This document shows, one piece after another, positions 38,883 through 50,032 of a stretch of 64,000 nt of DNA. Under the pieces are notes generated by a model. That model did not search any database, was not told the origin of the DNA, and saw only the letters and a list, made by a program, of their open reading frames with translations. Made by a program: the position numbers and the translations under genes. Source of the stretch: Allodiplogaster sudhausi (lineage: Eukaryota > Nematoda > Chromadorea > Rhabditida > Diplogasteridae); assembly GCA_945643635.1 (NCBI GenBank), contig CALZFC010000044.1, forward strand, positions 975,001 through 1,039,000, written 5' to 3'. Every line of letters begins with the position of its first letter. Within the stretch, counting starts at the first letter, position 1.

Positions 38883-39770
38883 TCAGCGCAAATCCCTCGC
38901 CGAGATTGAGATCGGACTCGGGCTTCGTTGTCTTTTCTTGGCGACGGACTCTCCGAGCAACTTCGCTTCCTCATCCGGAGGAATAGCTGTGTGTAGAATT
39001 TTATATTACTTTGAAACGTTAATAAACTGATCGAGAAGATAATATTTACAAATAATATAGTAAAATATTAGAGAAATGGAGTAACATGGGCAAGCTTCCT
39101 CGAAATCAGTGCTAAATCCGCTGACGGAATTTCAGTTAGCAATTACTGCTAGTATGTAAACGCTAGAGTCGTATAATTAGAGCTCCTTAACTCTTCTTAA
39201 GTCTCCTTAAGTCTCTTTATGTCTAAGTTCCAACTCGTGACCCTCGCCACTGCCGCCAGCGGATGCAGTCGGCGTTGAGCTGCAGTCTTTGAGAAGAGGC
39301 TCACGCTCGTGGGGAGAGTGAGAAGATGGGCCGCGCGAGGAGAACTCGGACAGACGCTCAAAGGTTAAACAAACACTTTTTGCGGGTAAATAAAAGTTAA
39401 GAATAAATTTGAAACAAATTTTTTTTTGATTGGTCCTAAAAAAATAAATCCAACCACGACAGAGCCTATGATCACACGTAGCAAGTGTATCAGTGTATCC
39501 TTAGCAGCGTTCTACAAAAAAGAGAAAGTGGGTTAATGCATACTAAGTAAAAAAAAAAACCATGAAAGCGCAACACTTTCCCTTACAACCTTCGGTTGAA
39601 GACAGCACGTTGCGTCCTCTCCGCACTCGATCGCGTTCTCTTCAGACAATCGAAAAGAAAAACTCATTGATTATTGTTCTAGGAAAAGCTTGTTTACAAT
39701 TAGAATGCTTTAGAGATGACTTTTGCTTTCAACCCTCCCCTGTCACCTTTCAGCCGCCTTCACACAAAAA

Positions 39771-39950
39771 AAAATTGTTTGAAACAACATTGTTTGGTGC
39801 ACGATTGTTTTATGAATTGTTTGAAACAACAATTGTTTCAAAAAAATTGTTTGACATATCAAACAATTTGTTTTGCCGATTTGCACGCTATCCAGTCCGA
39901 GGCAATTGTTTGGATTGTTTCATGGAAATTGTTTGATATATCATACAACC
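39771..39950. repeat. Insert of ATTGTTTGAAACAA palindromic repeats
   Basis: About 180 bp composed of repeated TTGTTT/AAACAA units in both orientations (for example ATTGTTTGAAACAAC twice and TTGTTTGACATATCAAACAA). It interrupts the equivalent of exon 11 of the decayed gene; the corresponding position of the intact copy lacks it. Confidence 0.75.
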
Positions 39951-40375
39951 GCAGCGCAGCCGCGATGGCGAAGTAGCGATCACGTCCGATCTGGCGAATC
40001 GAGCAGCGACACAAGGGTTCAAACCCATATGTGGTCAATGTTTTCCCAACATGTTTTGCGCGTTTTATTTTTCATAAAAACCGACAGTACGCCGTTCAAT
40101 TGGGTACCATTAGTCAACATATTCTCTTTCTCTTTATAAGTGAACCAGGAATTGGCCGTTCTGCAAAAGTTGGATCCCTCGCATTTGTGCGTGTAATCAA
40201 ACCGCTCAACTTTACTTATTCGCGTCTCTCTGAACCTCACTAGAACCACCTTTCTGTGTAGAATCTAATGACATAGAGAGAGAGTGACCTTTACGTCTCT
40301 TTAGATTAAAAGAAACACAAAAACTCACAAATCTCACACGCAGTCGTTTCTGCGCTCAATTATCAATCAATATGG

Positions 40376-40456
40376 TCTCTCTCTCTCTCTCTCTCGGTGT
40401 TTCGCTCCCACGCTCCCTCTCTCCTTCTCTCTCCCTATCTCTCTCTCTCCCTTCTC

Positions 40457-40489
<33 letters not shown>

Positions 40490-40491
40490 AC
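40376..40491. repeat. (CT)n microsatellite
   Basis: CT-rich tract between the interrupted exon 11 remnant and exon 6 of the decayed gene, in the interval where exons 7-10 are missing. Confidence 0.85.
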
Positions 40492-42212
40492 TAAACTAAC
40501 AATTCTCAGACTTGCCTCAGACTTCGGATGAGGAAACTTCTTTTAAAAGTCTAATCGTTCAGACTTACTTTATTACAACATTAAATAGCTCAAAAAACCG
40601 CCTTTTCTGTAGAAGAATGTAGGATTGAGAGAGAATCAACATAAGTCACGTTGAGCAGTAAAACTCTTGAAAAAACCTTTTGGCTCTTCTGTCTCTCTCT
40701 CTCTCCATTCTCTTCGCAACGTTCTCTATGGGTGCCGCCCTTTTCATCTGGATAAGTTCTCCCGGGCACAGGAATCACGTAGGAGCCGACTGTTTCGATC
40801 ATCGCACTGAAATGCTCCTTTTTTGTTAAAGTAAAATATTGATGAAACATAGATAATCCGACCTCGTAGTATTCGCCGATGAGTGCGCGACGATTCGAAG
40901 AACAATCAACTCGAATTTGTTCGTGCGTCGGAACCAGAAGTAGAAGTTGCCGTCCATATAGAGATAGAGCTTGAAAGTCATTCTGCGATCTGGAGAGGAG
41001 GCAAATAATGGGGTAGTATGCGAGTAATCGGGATGGGCTGTTGCGAAGTGCGAACAATATACGAGAGGTGTAAATAAGATAGGCGAAGCAGTTGACAATA
41101 GGATGTATGTAAGAGAGAGTTGGAGGTCGGAAAGTAAGAGGAAACAGAGTGCCTCGGGGTAGAATCTTCGAAGAACGAAGGATGTAGCGATTAGAGCGAT
41201 ATTGCTTGAACGTCATCGTCGTTGATTCTTTGCTGCCTAAGGGCAGAACATGGAGAAAGCCGCCGAAGAATGCAGTCAGGCCGAGTCTTAGACGTACAAA
41301 GCCCTGTAAGATAAACAAATACATATATGTAGACGTATACCAGTGTTAGTGAGAAGCAGAAGGAAGGTAAGAAATGGAGAAGGAAGGATGAATGTGAAAG
41401 TGGCCTGCTCGAGGTCGTGAATGTGAAAAATCTGCGCGCGAATCCCATGGCAGTTTCCTCCTCCTTTGTACAAGTATTGACGAGAGCTTCCATTTTTCGA
41501 TACGTACTCGCAGTCCTCTGTCAAACCGATCTAAATGGCATTGTAAGCATTTTTTAAATTAAACGATTTTTCGATAAACGTTTAAAGTGCACAATATAGC
41601 ACATTTTCGTGTTCATATTTGCAAAACTTGTTCTTAATCGAAAAAGCATTCTACTCACATTTGAACGCAGCGCAATTTGCATATTCAGTAATGTTTTTCA
41701 AAAACAAATGCTTGTTCTTATGAGTGAAAACCAGTTCTTTTAGAAAACCGAAATGTTGAAATCGAAGCACTCTTTCCTTCCTCGTAAACTTACTAACCCA
41801 CAGAATTGGGCCTGGTCCCTTATTTGACGATTGGAAATGGTCGCAATACTCATCGGAACGATTAGAAGTCAACGAGTGGTTCTTCAACTCCCCAAGCCTC
41901 AAAAATCAATAACGAGATTACAATGTTGATCCAAATAAATAATTTTATCGATCAGAGTAACGATTGATTTAATTAAATTTAAACAAAAATAAAGTTCTTC
42001 TTACAATCAAAAAAAATACATGAGAATTTTGTCGACCTTTCCACAAGCGCACGATAACTGTCTGGCAGAGCCGTCTCTCCTCTGAAGAAAGCAGCAGCAT
42101 GAGCAGAGAGGAGGCAGAGAAGCAGAGAAAGAACGCGGAGCAGAGGAGGAGAGAATGCAGAAAAAACGGAGAAGCAAGGAAAGGCAGAGAAAGAGGAGAA
42201 GCGACCACGCAT

Positions 42213-43301
42213 GGCGCGAGACTATTGTTGGAATGTTACGATGTTATCCAAATAATACGCGAGCGCCCATTGTAATGGCGTCAGAACTAGCATTGTTCCG
42301 GAATGCGTACTGCATGCATAATCATATTATAATATTGTTCTATTCAAATGTTGACTATAAATTTCGTTGCTATTACAGTCTAACTAATATTTTTTTAAAT
42401 ATGTATATATGTATGGACATTTGTATATCATTGAACTCGAGACACAGAACATTCTGGTGCGTTCATGCAATAATTATCTTTCAATATACTGATACTTGGA
42501 AAGATTGACAGTTCTCGAGGCAACGCGAGAGACTTCTGACCGAAATACTCAAGACAAATTTCTCATTGTCAGATATGCACATGGGTCGGGTTTAACTGCC
42601 CCGAAAGGAGATTTAGAGTCGTTAACTCCAAACACGAATTCTTTTTTCTTAAAGTACGGTAGGTTTGAGCAACGCGTTCTTTTTAAATTGAAAGTGCTGT
42701 ATAGCACTCTAATGTTCTATTATTTCTATTTCATTCATACTTAAATTCAAATTTTTTTCACTCTTTTCTGATTCATTTGCATGCACAGTTCGGACACATA
42801 TACAGAATCGTCTTTATAGCGAAAAAGTTGTTTTTATCATCTTATTATTAGAAGTCTCGACAGCTGCATTCACTATCCCGCTTATATGTATGTATATACA
42901 TACGTACATGGATCCGAGAGATCTCTAGACTGGTATATGAAGATAACATGGAATCTTGGCAAAAACTGATGGGTATCCATTATACAGCTGTTTAGAAATA
43001 AACGCTGAATGAAGTACAAATTGTTGCTGATTGTTGCTCTACTAATTCCACGACAGATTTTCCCAATCAGAATGGCCGTTGATGTGTTTGTGTATCTTTA
43101 TTTCAGACGCAATGGGAGATTCTTCTTGAAGGTCAGTTGGACAGAACGCGAAAACACTGAAATTGGAATTGCCTGTTACTAACTCGAATATTTGGCATCC
43201 ATTGCCGGTTATCTTAACTTCTAAACATTCTTCTTCTCTTTCTCTTTCCTACTACCAATTCTCCCTAACTATTTTCTCACCTTTACTGGTTGAGATCGAA
43301 C
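42213..43301. other. Intergenic between the tandem paralogues
   Basis: No coding signal. 43080-43150 matches the flank at 38690-38790. Confidence 0.5.
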
Positions 43302-46300
43302 TCAAGCTTCTTGTCTTTTCTTGGCAGCGGGCTCCTCTCCGAGCAACTTCGCTTCCTCATCCGAAGGGATCACTGTTTGTAGAATTTTAAATGACTTTTA
43401 AAGTTCAGTAAACTTCCGTTAAGTCTATTTAAGCCTAAGTTCTAACTCGCTGACCCTCGCCACTGCCGCCAGCGGGCGGAGTCGGCGTTGTGCTGCACTC
43501 ATTGAGAAGAGGCTCACGTTCTTGGGTAGAGTGAGAAGAGGGACCGCGCGAGGAGAGTTCGGACAGACTCTGAAAAGGTTAATAAATAAACAGTTTAAAA
43601 AAGAAATTTTAATCATATTTTTTCTTTAATTAGTGAAAAAAATCCAACCACGAGACAGCCTACGATCATACGGAGCAAGCGCAGCAGTCGATCCTTACCA
43701 GCGTTCTAAAAAAGGAGAAAGACGGTTAATGCATGTTAAACTAGTTGTAAGCTATTCTTTCATTGTACTCTAAATAAAATAAAAAGAGAAAACAACGTAA
43801 AAACTATGATTCTTTCCCTCACAACCTTCGGTTGAAGACAGCACGTTGCGTCCTCTCCGTACTCGATCGCGTTCTCTTCCGACAATCGAAAAGAAAAAAA
43901 CCTCTTTGATTATGGCTGATAACCCCAATACAGTATTACCTTTCAGCCGCCTTCTTGAACAGGTCGCGGACCTTGACAATGACAAGCAGAGCGACAGTCA
44001 GGTACACGAGAGCCTAAACTTTTATTAATCCATCGCTATCTGCCTGTTTTTATGATTTGAGTATTTTAAATTATTCTTTAAATGATATTATAGTATGTAA
44101 AACCTAAACGTTTTCAACCTGTGGAGGGGTTTCATTGTATTTTCTACCGCATGATTAATTATTAAATACACGATATGTATATATACTGTAGCTCGAACCC
44201 TGCATCGCTGTGCAACTTTCGGCATGAAATTATTGCCGACCGCTCGCCGATAGACGTACGGAGATGAGGAACGCCTAAAGAAAAAAAGAAGCGATTTCCG
44301 CTTGACCTCGCATCTGTGAACCTTCATGATCTACGAGAAGAGTTCTTTTGTGGGCATTTTCCATATTGTGGAAGTACATATTTACAATTTGATGCTACTT
44401 TTTAGTGCGTTCGCTCACATATGAAAGCCGTATTCGTTGAAGAAGAGTGGATGCTTCTCTGATTCGATATTTGCAATGTCCGCAGTCTTTTGAAACGAAA
44501 ATTCAGCGGTGTAGCAAACCTATAATAATGAAGAAAACTTGTATTTTTATTGATAACTATAAGCTCTAATACCTAATGTATTGTAAATCTAAATTTTTTA
44601 CTATTTCTACTAATTATGGCAAAATAGAATTCTACTGGAGTCATTGTATGAGACTTATGATAGCTTTCTGAATCAGATTATTGATTGATTCGCGGGAAAG
44701 ATTCATTGTTTGAGAACCTCTCTGTGGCGATAGACGAGCGTTTCGCCATAGATGGAAATAGGGATGTGCTGATGGTTGTCATCCTCGTTGAAGCTGTTGC
44801 AGTGATGATAAGGTGGCAGCGGAGTCGCAGCCGAGAGTCGACGGGCGCGAATGTCGGAGAGGCGAAGGGTGTACACCTGCGCAATAGTAGGTCCTTCAGA
44901 ACTCAATAATCGAGTCTTTAAGGAATAACTCCATAAGTTCGTAATCGAAGTAACTGACAAAGCAAGTTGAGCGGCTAAGGAAGTAGACGAAGCCGTCGTC
45001 AGCCTGAAGTTAAAAGGAAACATATGTATGTGTTTGAATATCATGGATCAGAAAATGATATATTTTTGGAATTTGGGTTAAGCAAAAACAAATATGATAT
45101 TCTGGAAACCTGTACAACATGCGAGCTTCCGGGCACAGGAATTAAATAGGAGCCGGTTGTTTCTATCATCTCACTGAAATGCTCCTTTTTTGTTAAAGTA
45201 AAATATTGATTGATGAAAAAGAGAATTCGACCTCGTTGGATTCGTCGAAGAGACGACACGAAGAATAATCAACTCGAATTTGTTCATGCCGCGGAACCAG
45301 AAGTAGAAGTCGCCATCCATGCAGAGATAGAGTTTGAAAGTCATTTTGGGATCTGGAGAGGAGACAAATAGGCGAGATAATAATACGCGCAATCGGGATG
45401 TAAAGAAGAAAGCTGTTGTGAATTGTGAACAATATACGAGAGGTGTAAACGTGATAGGAACGTTTGAATAAGGGAGCGAAGCAGTTGACTATAGACATGC
45501 CTCGAGGCAGAATCTTCGAAGAACGAAGGATGTAGGGACTCGCGCGATGCGGCGTAAACGTCGTCCTGACTTCTGCTTTGCTTCCTATGGGCATAACATG
45601 GAGATAGCCGCCGAAGTATCCAGTCAGGCTGTTGCTGACATGAACAAAGCCCTGGAAAATAAATAAATAAATTTTCCTAAAATAGTGTTAAAAGAGTGCA
45701 GCGCGAAGTGGAAGAAAGGAAAGAAATGGAGAAGGAAGAACGAATGTAAAAGTGGCCTGCTCGGGATTGTGAATGTGAACAATCTGCAGGCGAATCCCAT
45801 CGCAGTTTACTCCTTTGTTCAAGTACTTATTCGACCTTCCTTTTCTTGATACGAGCTCGCATTCCTTTGTCAAACCGATCTAAATGGCAGTGCATGCAAA
45901 TTTTTTTTTATTGAATGAAAGTTAAAGAATTGTTTAAAAGTCAATTTTATAGCACATTTTCAAGTTCGTATTTGCAAGGCTTAAAATTAATTGAAAAAGC
46001 AACGTTACTCTAATTTGATTTGCATATTACTGATAAGTTATTGATGTTTTTTTTTACAAATGCTGGTTCTTATCAGTGTAAACTCTTTTAGCGAACCGAA
46101 ATGTTGAAATCGAATCACTATTTAATTCCCCCGTAAGTTTCTCACCCATTGAATGGGGCCAAGGCCCTTTTTTGGATATTGGTACTGGTCGCAAGAATCG
46201 TAGAAACTATTAGAAGTCGACGAGTGATTCTTCAGCTGCCCAAACCTCAAAATCAGTAATGAGATACAATAGTAGTTTCAATAAATAATTTCAGCTATCA

Positions 46301-46570
46301 GAATAATACATAAATAATAGTGATTTAATACAATTGAAGAAAAATTAAAGCTGTTTCACAATTAAATAAATACACTGATTGTGAGAATGGCGACCTTTCC
46401 ACAAGCGCACGATAACTGCCTGGCAGAGCCGTCTCTTCACTGAAGAAAGCAGCAGCATGAGCAGAGAGGAGGCAGAGAAGCAGAGAAAGAATGCGGAGCA
46501 GAGGAGGAGAGAATGCAGAGAAAGAGGAGAATCGATGGAAGGTAGAGAAACAGGTGAAGCGACCACGCAT
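43302..46570 (-). CDS. Unrecognised signal-peptide, single-TM protein (14 exons)
   Basis: Exons: 46570-46395, 46245-46146, 45879-45742, 45651-45501 (low end +/-1), 45352-45232, 45173-45110, 45003-44959, 44876-44718, 44519-44419, 44274-44199, 44013-43940, 43705-43699, 43569-43455, 43372-43302; 465 aa. N-terminal signal peptide ending LLCLLSAHAAA. A large extracellular/lumenal part includes paired cysteines and motifs such as FKLYLCMDGDFYFWFRG. A TM near the end (ALVYLTVALLVIVKV) is followed by a basic stop-transfer and a cytosolic tail with acidic dileucine-type signals (REPLL, EEAKLL) typical of endosomal/lysosomal sorting. I do not recognise the family. Exon 4 uses a GC donor; exon 12 is a 7-nt microexon whose use keeps the frame. 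Homologous to the decayed gene at 38883-42212. Type I topology and endolysosomal targeting are inference. Confidence 0.72.
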
Positions 46571-47239
46571 TACGGGAGAAAATGGATGAAATGCTATATC
46601 TCAGGTACTGCATCTTAAGTCAAAAAAAAATGTTTATTTCAAACAAACGGGTAGAAACAATCAATAATACATTGATTGCAGAATGTGAGTAGTAGATACA
46701 AATGTGAAATATGGAAATACCACAGAAAAAAATTACTCACTTACATACGTAGTTCTTCTTGTATTATCTACAAGCGTTCATTTGAGCAGTCAGAATGATT
46801 AGATTATAAGAATTCTGTGTCAAATTGTTTCCATGTCAAAATTATGAGTAGGTCCAATTCTGAGGCGGCCACAAAGATTTTATATGTCCGAACGGCAAAC
46901 TTCGTTGCGGCCTCCGACTGGGAGAGAGGGAGAGAATGAGATGTCCGGTCTCTAGTACATTACGATACGTAAAAAAATAGGTTGGTAAAACAAAGCACGC
47001 AATAATCGCGCGAAGAGCTGCAAGAAACTCTGTTGTTGTTTTTCGGTTTATAGCAAAGTGTATTCACATCTTTATAACTCACATGCTCTCGTATAATTGT
47101 GTCATCAAAAGGTTTTAATATGTATGATATCTATGCCAAACTGCATTCCAAAATTGACATGTTAATCCTTTTGAGACAAAATGCTCCAATATCCGCATTT
47201 ATCATTTTTTAGTCAGGGTATGGTGGGATGCGGTCTTCT
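46571..47239. other. Intergenic
   Basis: Nothing supportable seen. Confidence 0.5.
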
Positions 47240-47497
47240 CTACTTTTTCTCATCTGCCTTGTCCTCCTCCTTTTCATCCTTCTTTTCCTCCTTCTCTTTC
47301 TTATCCTCTTTCCCTTCTTCCTTCTTCTCTTCCTTCTTCTCTTCTTTCTTCTCTTCTTTCTTCTCTTCTTTCTTCTCTTCTTTCTTCTCTTCTTTCTTCT
47401 CTTCTTTCTTTTCTTCCTTCTTTTCTTCCTTCTTTTCTTCCTTCTTTTCTTCCTTCTTCTCTTCCTTCTTTTCCTCCTTCTTCGCATCCTTGTCATC
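47240..47497 (-). CDS. Lys/Glu repeat exon (KEEKKEEK tail), 3' of MSP-domain gene
   Basis: An 85-residue open segment consisting of about 15 KEEKKEEK-type repeats ending DEKK-stop, preceded by a good acceptor (AATATTCAG) in phase 0. It could be an alternative last exon of the MSP-domain gene, joining its third exon (phase 0) directly, or a decayed remnant. A 50-codon Lys/Glu-rich ORF of the same character lies on the other side of the MSP exons (48507-48656). Confidence 0.4.
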   Translation of the reverse strand, partial: DDKDAKKEEKKEEKKEEKKEEKKEEKKEEKKEEKKEEKKEEKKEEKKEEKKEEKKEEKKEEGKEDKKEKEEKKDEKEEDKADEKK

Positions 47498-47623
47498 CTG
47501 AATATTTTTCATTATTATTTCTAAGATTTTTTTTATACCAAATCTTTCAAAATATGATTCAGAAGAGAAAACAGGTTAACAGTTTAAACTCGCCTTCTTT
47601 CCGTCGCCGCCCTCCTTCTTCTC

Positions 47624-48370
47624 TTATTCGATCTCAAAAACGCAGCGGAAACGGACGACTCCGGAGGCTTTGGCCTCCAGATCTGAAAAAGAAATTGAAT
47701 TATCTTTTACGACAAAGTTACTATTATTATATTAGATCTTTTCAGAAGAAGAAAGGAAAGCCGAATTCCAGTGCCACCGTACATCTTTTGCTGCCTTCTT
47801 CTCCAGCTTCTCGTCGAGGTCTGCGTGGTAGAAGGCAAAGAAGTGCTTGCTCGCATCGGCCGGCTTCATCTTGCTGATGAAGGAGATCTTGATCTTCGTC
47901 TGCAAAAGAGAATTTTGTGTTCATTTTGAATTTTAGTGCTGTTTTACTGCTTAACATCTATAAATACATTAATAAGCAGAGCGATCTTGCCTTTTCACCA
48001 GCTGGGATGGTTCCAAGGGGCGGGCGGACGCGGAAGATGTCGTTGTCGGTCACTTTCACCTGCAAAAAAGTAGCCTAAATATTTTTTTTATCAAAAATTA
48101 TTTCCTTCTTGGATTAATCAAGTTTTCTTTTTGGTTGTTCCATGGAAAAGTGTTGGAAAACTAAAAATATTTATTTGGTGCATAAATCTCGTAAAATTAA
48201 GGGCTTTCTATTCCGATAATTTGTGATCATTGATCTTTGGTTATTGCTCGTTGTCCAATGACCTTGAATGCGATCTTCTTGTCGGTGTTGTTCGTGAGAG
48301 TCCGCTCGAGGGAAATGCCGCCCGGGGCACCCGCCTTGCCCTTGAAGACGAGTGGGCCTTCCGGATCCAT
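47624..48370 (-). CDS. MSP-domain (major sperm protein superfamily) protein
   Basis: Exons 48370-48263, 48059-47991, 47899-47783, 47674-47624; about 114 aa, the size of one MSP immunoglobulin-like domain. Domain signs: DPEGPLVFKG..., TNNTDKKIAFKVK, FRVRPPLGTIPAGEK, then the F-strand FFAFYHAD and last strand GVVRFRCVFEIE. The second intron has a GC donor with otherwise perfect consensus (GAAAAG|GCAAGA). The 3' end is uncertain: the last exon stays in frame only if the acceptor is ...CTGGAG|GCC rather than the stronger TTTCAG nine bases upstream. MSP-fold proteins act in sperm motility or as scaffold/ER-contact modules; the divergence from true MSP (49443-50011) suggests an MSP-like sperm or cytoskeletal protein. 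Confidence 0.65.
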
Positions 48371-48506
48371 CGTACTGGAATCGTACGTTTATTCTTTTAT
48401 TGACCTGACAACGGAATATGTAAATAATTTATTGATTATTGCCATTCTTTTAAAGTGAACCCTCTATTTTGTGCACCATAAAAGTTTTTTTTATAAAAAA
48501 AAAAAC

Positions 48507-48656
48507 CTTGAAATCTGGCTCGCCGGCCTTACTGGGCAAGTTCTTGGCATCCTTTTCTTCTTTCTTCTCCCCCTTATCCTCCTTCTTTTCTTCCTTTTTC
48601 TCTTCCTTGTTCTCTTCTTTCTTGCCTTCAGCCTTCTGAGGTGTCGATTTCGCCAT
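48507..48656 (-). CDS. Lys/Glu-rich 50-codon exon 5' of MSP-domain gene
   Basis: Starts MAKSTPQKAEGKKEENK and ends PSKAGEPDFK at a GT donor (phase 0). By position it should be exon 1 of the MSP-domain gene, but the first MSP exon (after CCAG|TACGATGG) would then be read one base out of frame. So either the MSP gene starts at its own ATG (48370), or there is a base error or decay. Confidence 0.4.
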
Positions 48657-49270
48657 GTTGACACTGAAACGGTAAAAGGTATTTCTTTTTAATACCTTCT
48701 TCCATTCTTTCAAATAAATCGAAATGTTCTAGACCAGAAAATATTTCTTACATTTCAAAGAAAAGGGAAATGTCACAGGGAAAAGCTTTTTTTTTGGAAA
48801 ATATATTTGGCAAGGAGGATAGGGAGGAGTTTATGGGGGGGAGGGGAGAAGAGAATCTGCGAACGGTGAAATTGATGTGTCGACCGGCTGGAAGCGCTGA
48901 CAGCGTAGCACAATGAGGAGAGTGAAGAGTGAATGGATTTCAGAAGCAACTTCGCCTTTTAAAGGGTCCAGAAGGAAAAGGGCAGCCATTACAGAAGGAT
49001 CTAGAAGGAAAAGTGCTTGCAAAGTACATGACAATTGAGTGATTTGCTTTGTACTTCAGGTGAAAAGAAACTTCGGAAGGTCACACTTCTTCCGCTTTTT
49101 CATGTAAATCTCGCTTCTTAATATTCCTTCCAGGATAATTTCCCAAGTGTTATTCAATTAAGTGCATATTCACCAACTAATTTTTTACAATAAAGTTAGA
49201 ATAACCAACATATGTAGGTATTAGGAATATTGAGGGTGCATATTCAAAATCGCTTATAATTTTGAACATT

Positions 49271-49282
49271 TTATCTCTTATC
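49271..49282. promoter_or_regulatory. Two adjacent GATA sites in msp promoter
   Basis: TTATCT and CTTATC (reverse complement AGATAA and GATAAG) lie about 80 nt before the TATA box of the msp gene. Nematode msp promoters are known to carry GATA elements bound by ELT-1; their presence here fits spermatogenesis-specific expression. Confidence 0.5.
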
Positions 49283-49356
49283 CGTGCCATTGCGAAATTT
49301 CGACAAATATTTGGGTAGACTTTTGCGAAAAGGGAAATTTCGAGGCAGAAAAAACG

Positions 49357-49364
49357 TATAAAAG
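49357..49364 (+). promoter_or_regulatory. TATA box of msp gene
   Basis: TATAAAAG 86 nt before the ATG at 49443, a spacing normal for short msp 5' UTRs. Confidence 0.7.
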
Positions 49365-49442
49365 GGGCCTTCCAGAGGAACCTTCATCAGTCGTTGACTG
49401 CGCTTCTCTGCTCTCCTCTCCACTTCACTTCTCCTTCAAGCC

Positions 49443-50011
49443 ATGGCTCAGTCCATTCCTCCTGGTGACATCGCCACTCAGCCCAACTCCAAGGTCGTCC
49501 CTACGACGACAAACACACCTACCACATCAAGGTTAGGGATATTCTCCCTTCCCCTCTTCCCTCCAACATAAGCCTACATATCTCTTCTCTCTTCCTGTTA
49601 CTAGATTCTAATTACTGTTTTTAATCACTAATTTTTCAATTTTAGGTGATCAACAGCTCTGCTCGCCGCATCGGCTGGGCCTTCAAGACCACGAACATGA
49701 AGCGTCTCGGTGTCGACCCGACCAGCGGCGTCCTCGACCCCAAGGAGCCCGTCCTCGTTGCTGTCTCCTGCGATGCCTTCGCATACGGCCAGGTTCATAT
49801 TAAAAAAGATTGATATATAATATATCCAAGATTAAAAACTTTAAGCATTTCCGTGATATAAAATTATTTCCAGGAAGACACTAATAACGACCGCATCACC
49901 ATTGAGTGGACCAACACCCCGGACGGCGCCGCCAAGCAGTTCCGCCGCGAGTGGTTCCAGGGCGACGGCATGGTCCGCCGCAAGAATCTCCCCATCGAGT
50001 ACAACCCATGA
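49443..50011 (+). pseudogene. msp: Major sperm protein (MSP) gene with a frame-breaking deletion in exon 1
   Basis: Exons 49443-49532 (ending ...CACATCAAG), 49646-49792 and 49874-50011. Conserved MSP: starts MAQSIPPGDIATQPNSK, exon 2 encodes [20 protein letters not shown], exon 3 ends PIEYNP-stop. In exon 1, between the conserved Val-Val after NSK and the conserved PYDDKHTYHIK block, bases are missing compared with the family (normally a few residues lie there), so translation leaves the MSP frame after about 19 codons. Everything else, including TATA box, GATA sites, splice sites and an AATAAA at 50027-50032 just after the stop, is intact. MSP polymerises to drive amoeboid sperm motility and acts as an oocyte signal; this copy should not make the full protein unless the gap is an assembly error. 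Confidence 0.85.
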
Positions 50012-50026
50012 AAGGCCCTCTGCTCG

Positions 50027-50032
50027 AATAAA
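50027..50032 (+). terminator. Polyadenylation signal of msp
   Basis: AATAAA 15 nt downstream of the msp stop codon; very short 3' UTR as usual for msp genes. Confidence 0.7.

Larger units (their letters stand above)
38883..42212 (-). pseudogene. Decayed copy of the single-TM secretory protein at 43302-46570
   Basis: Recognisable pieces: signal-peptide exon (ATG 42212), a second exon near 41890-41799, third near 41533-41400, fourth ending near 41150, fifth 40989-40863, sixth near 40810-40745, and the last two exons 39356-39242 and 38986-38883, which are intact. Compared with the intact copy, the exon-3 donor reads ATTC|AT instead of GT, the exon-6 donor is lost, exons 7-10 are absent, exon 11 is cut off after its last codons by an inserted repeat (39771-39950), and the 7-nt microexon lost its donor (GCTAAGG instead of GGTAAGG). 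A shortened product cannot be excluded because both ends remain open. Confidence 0.7.
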
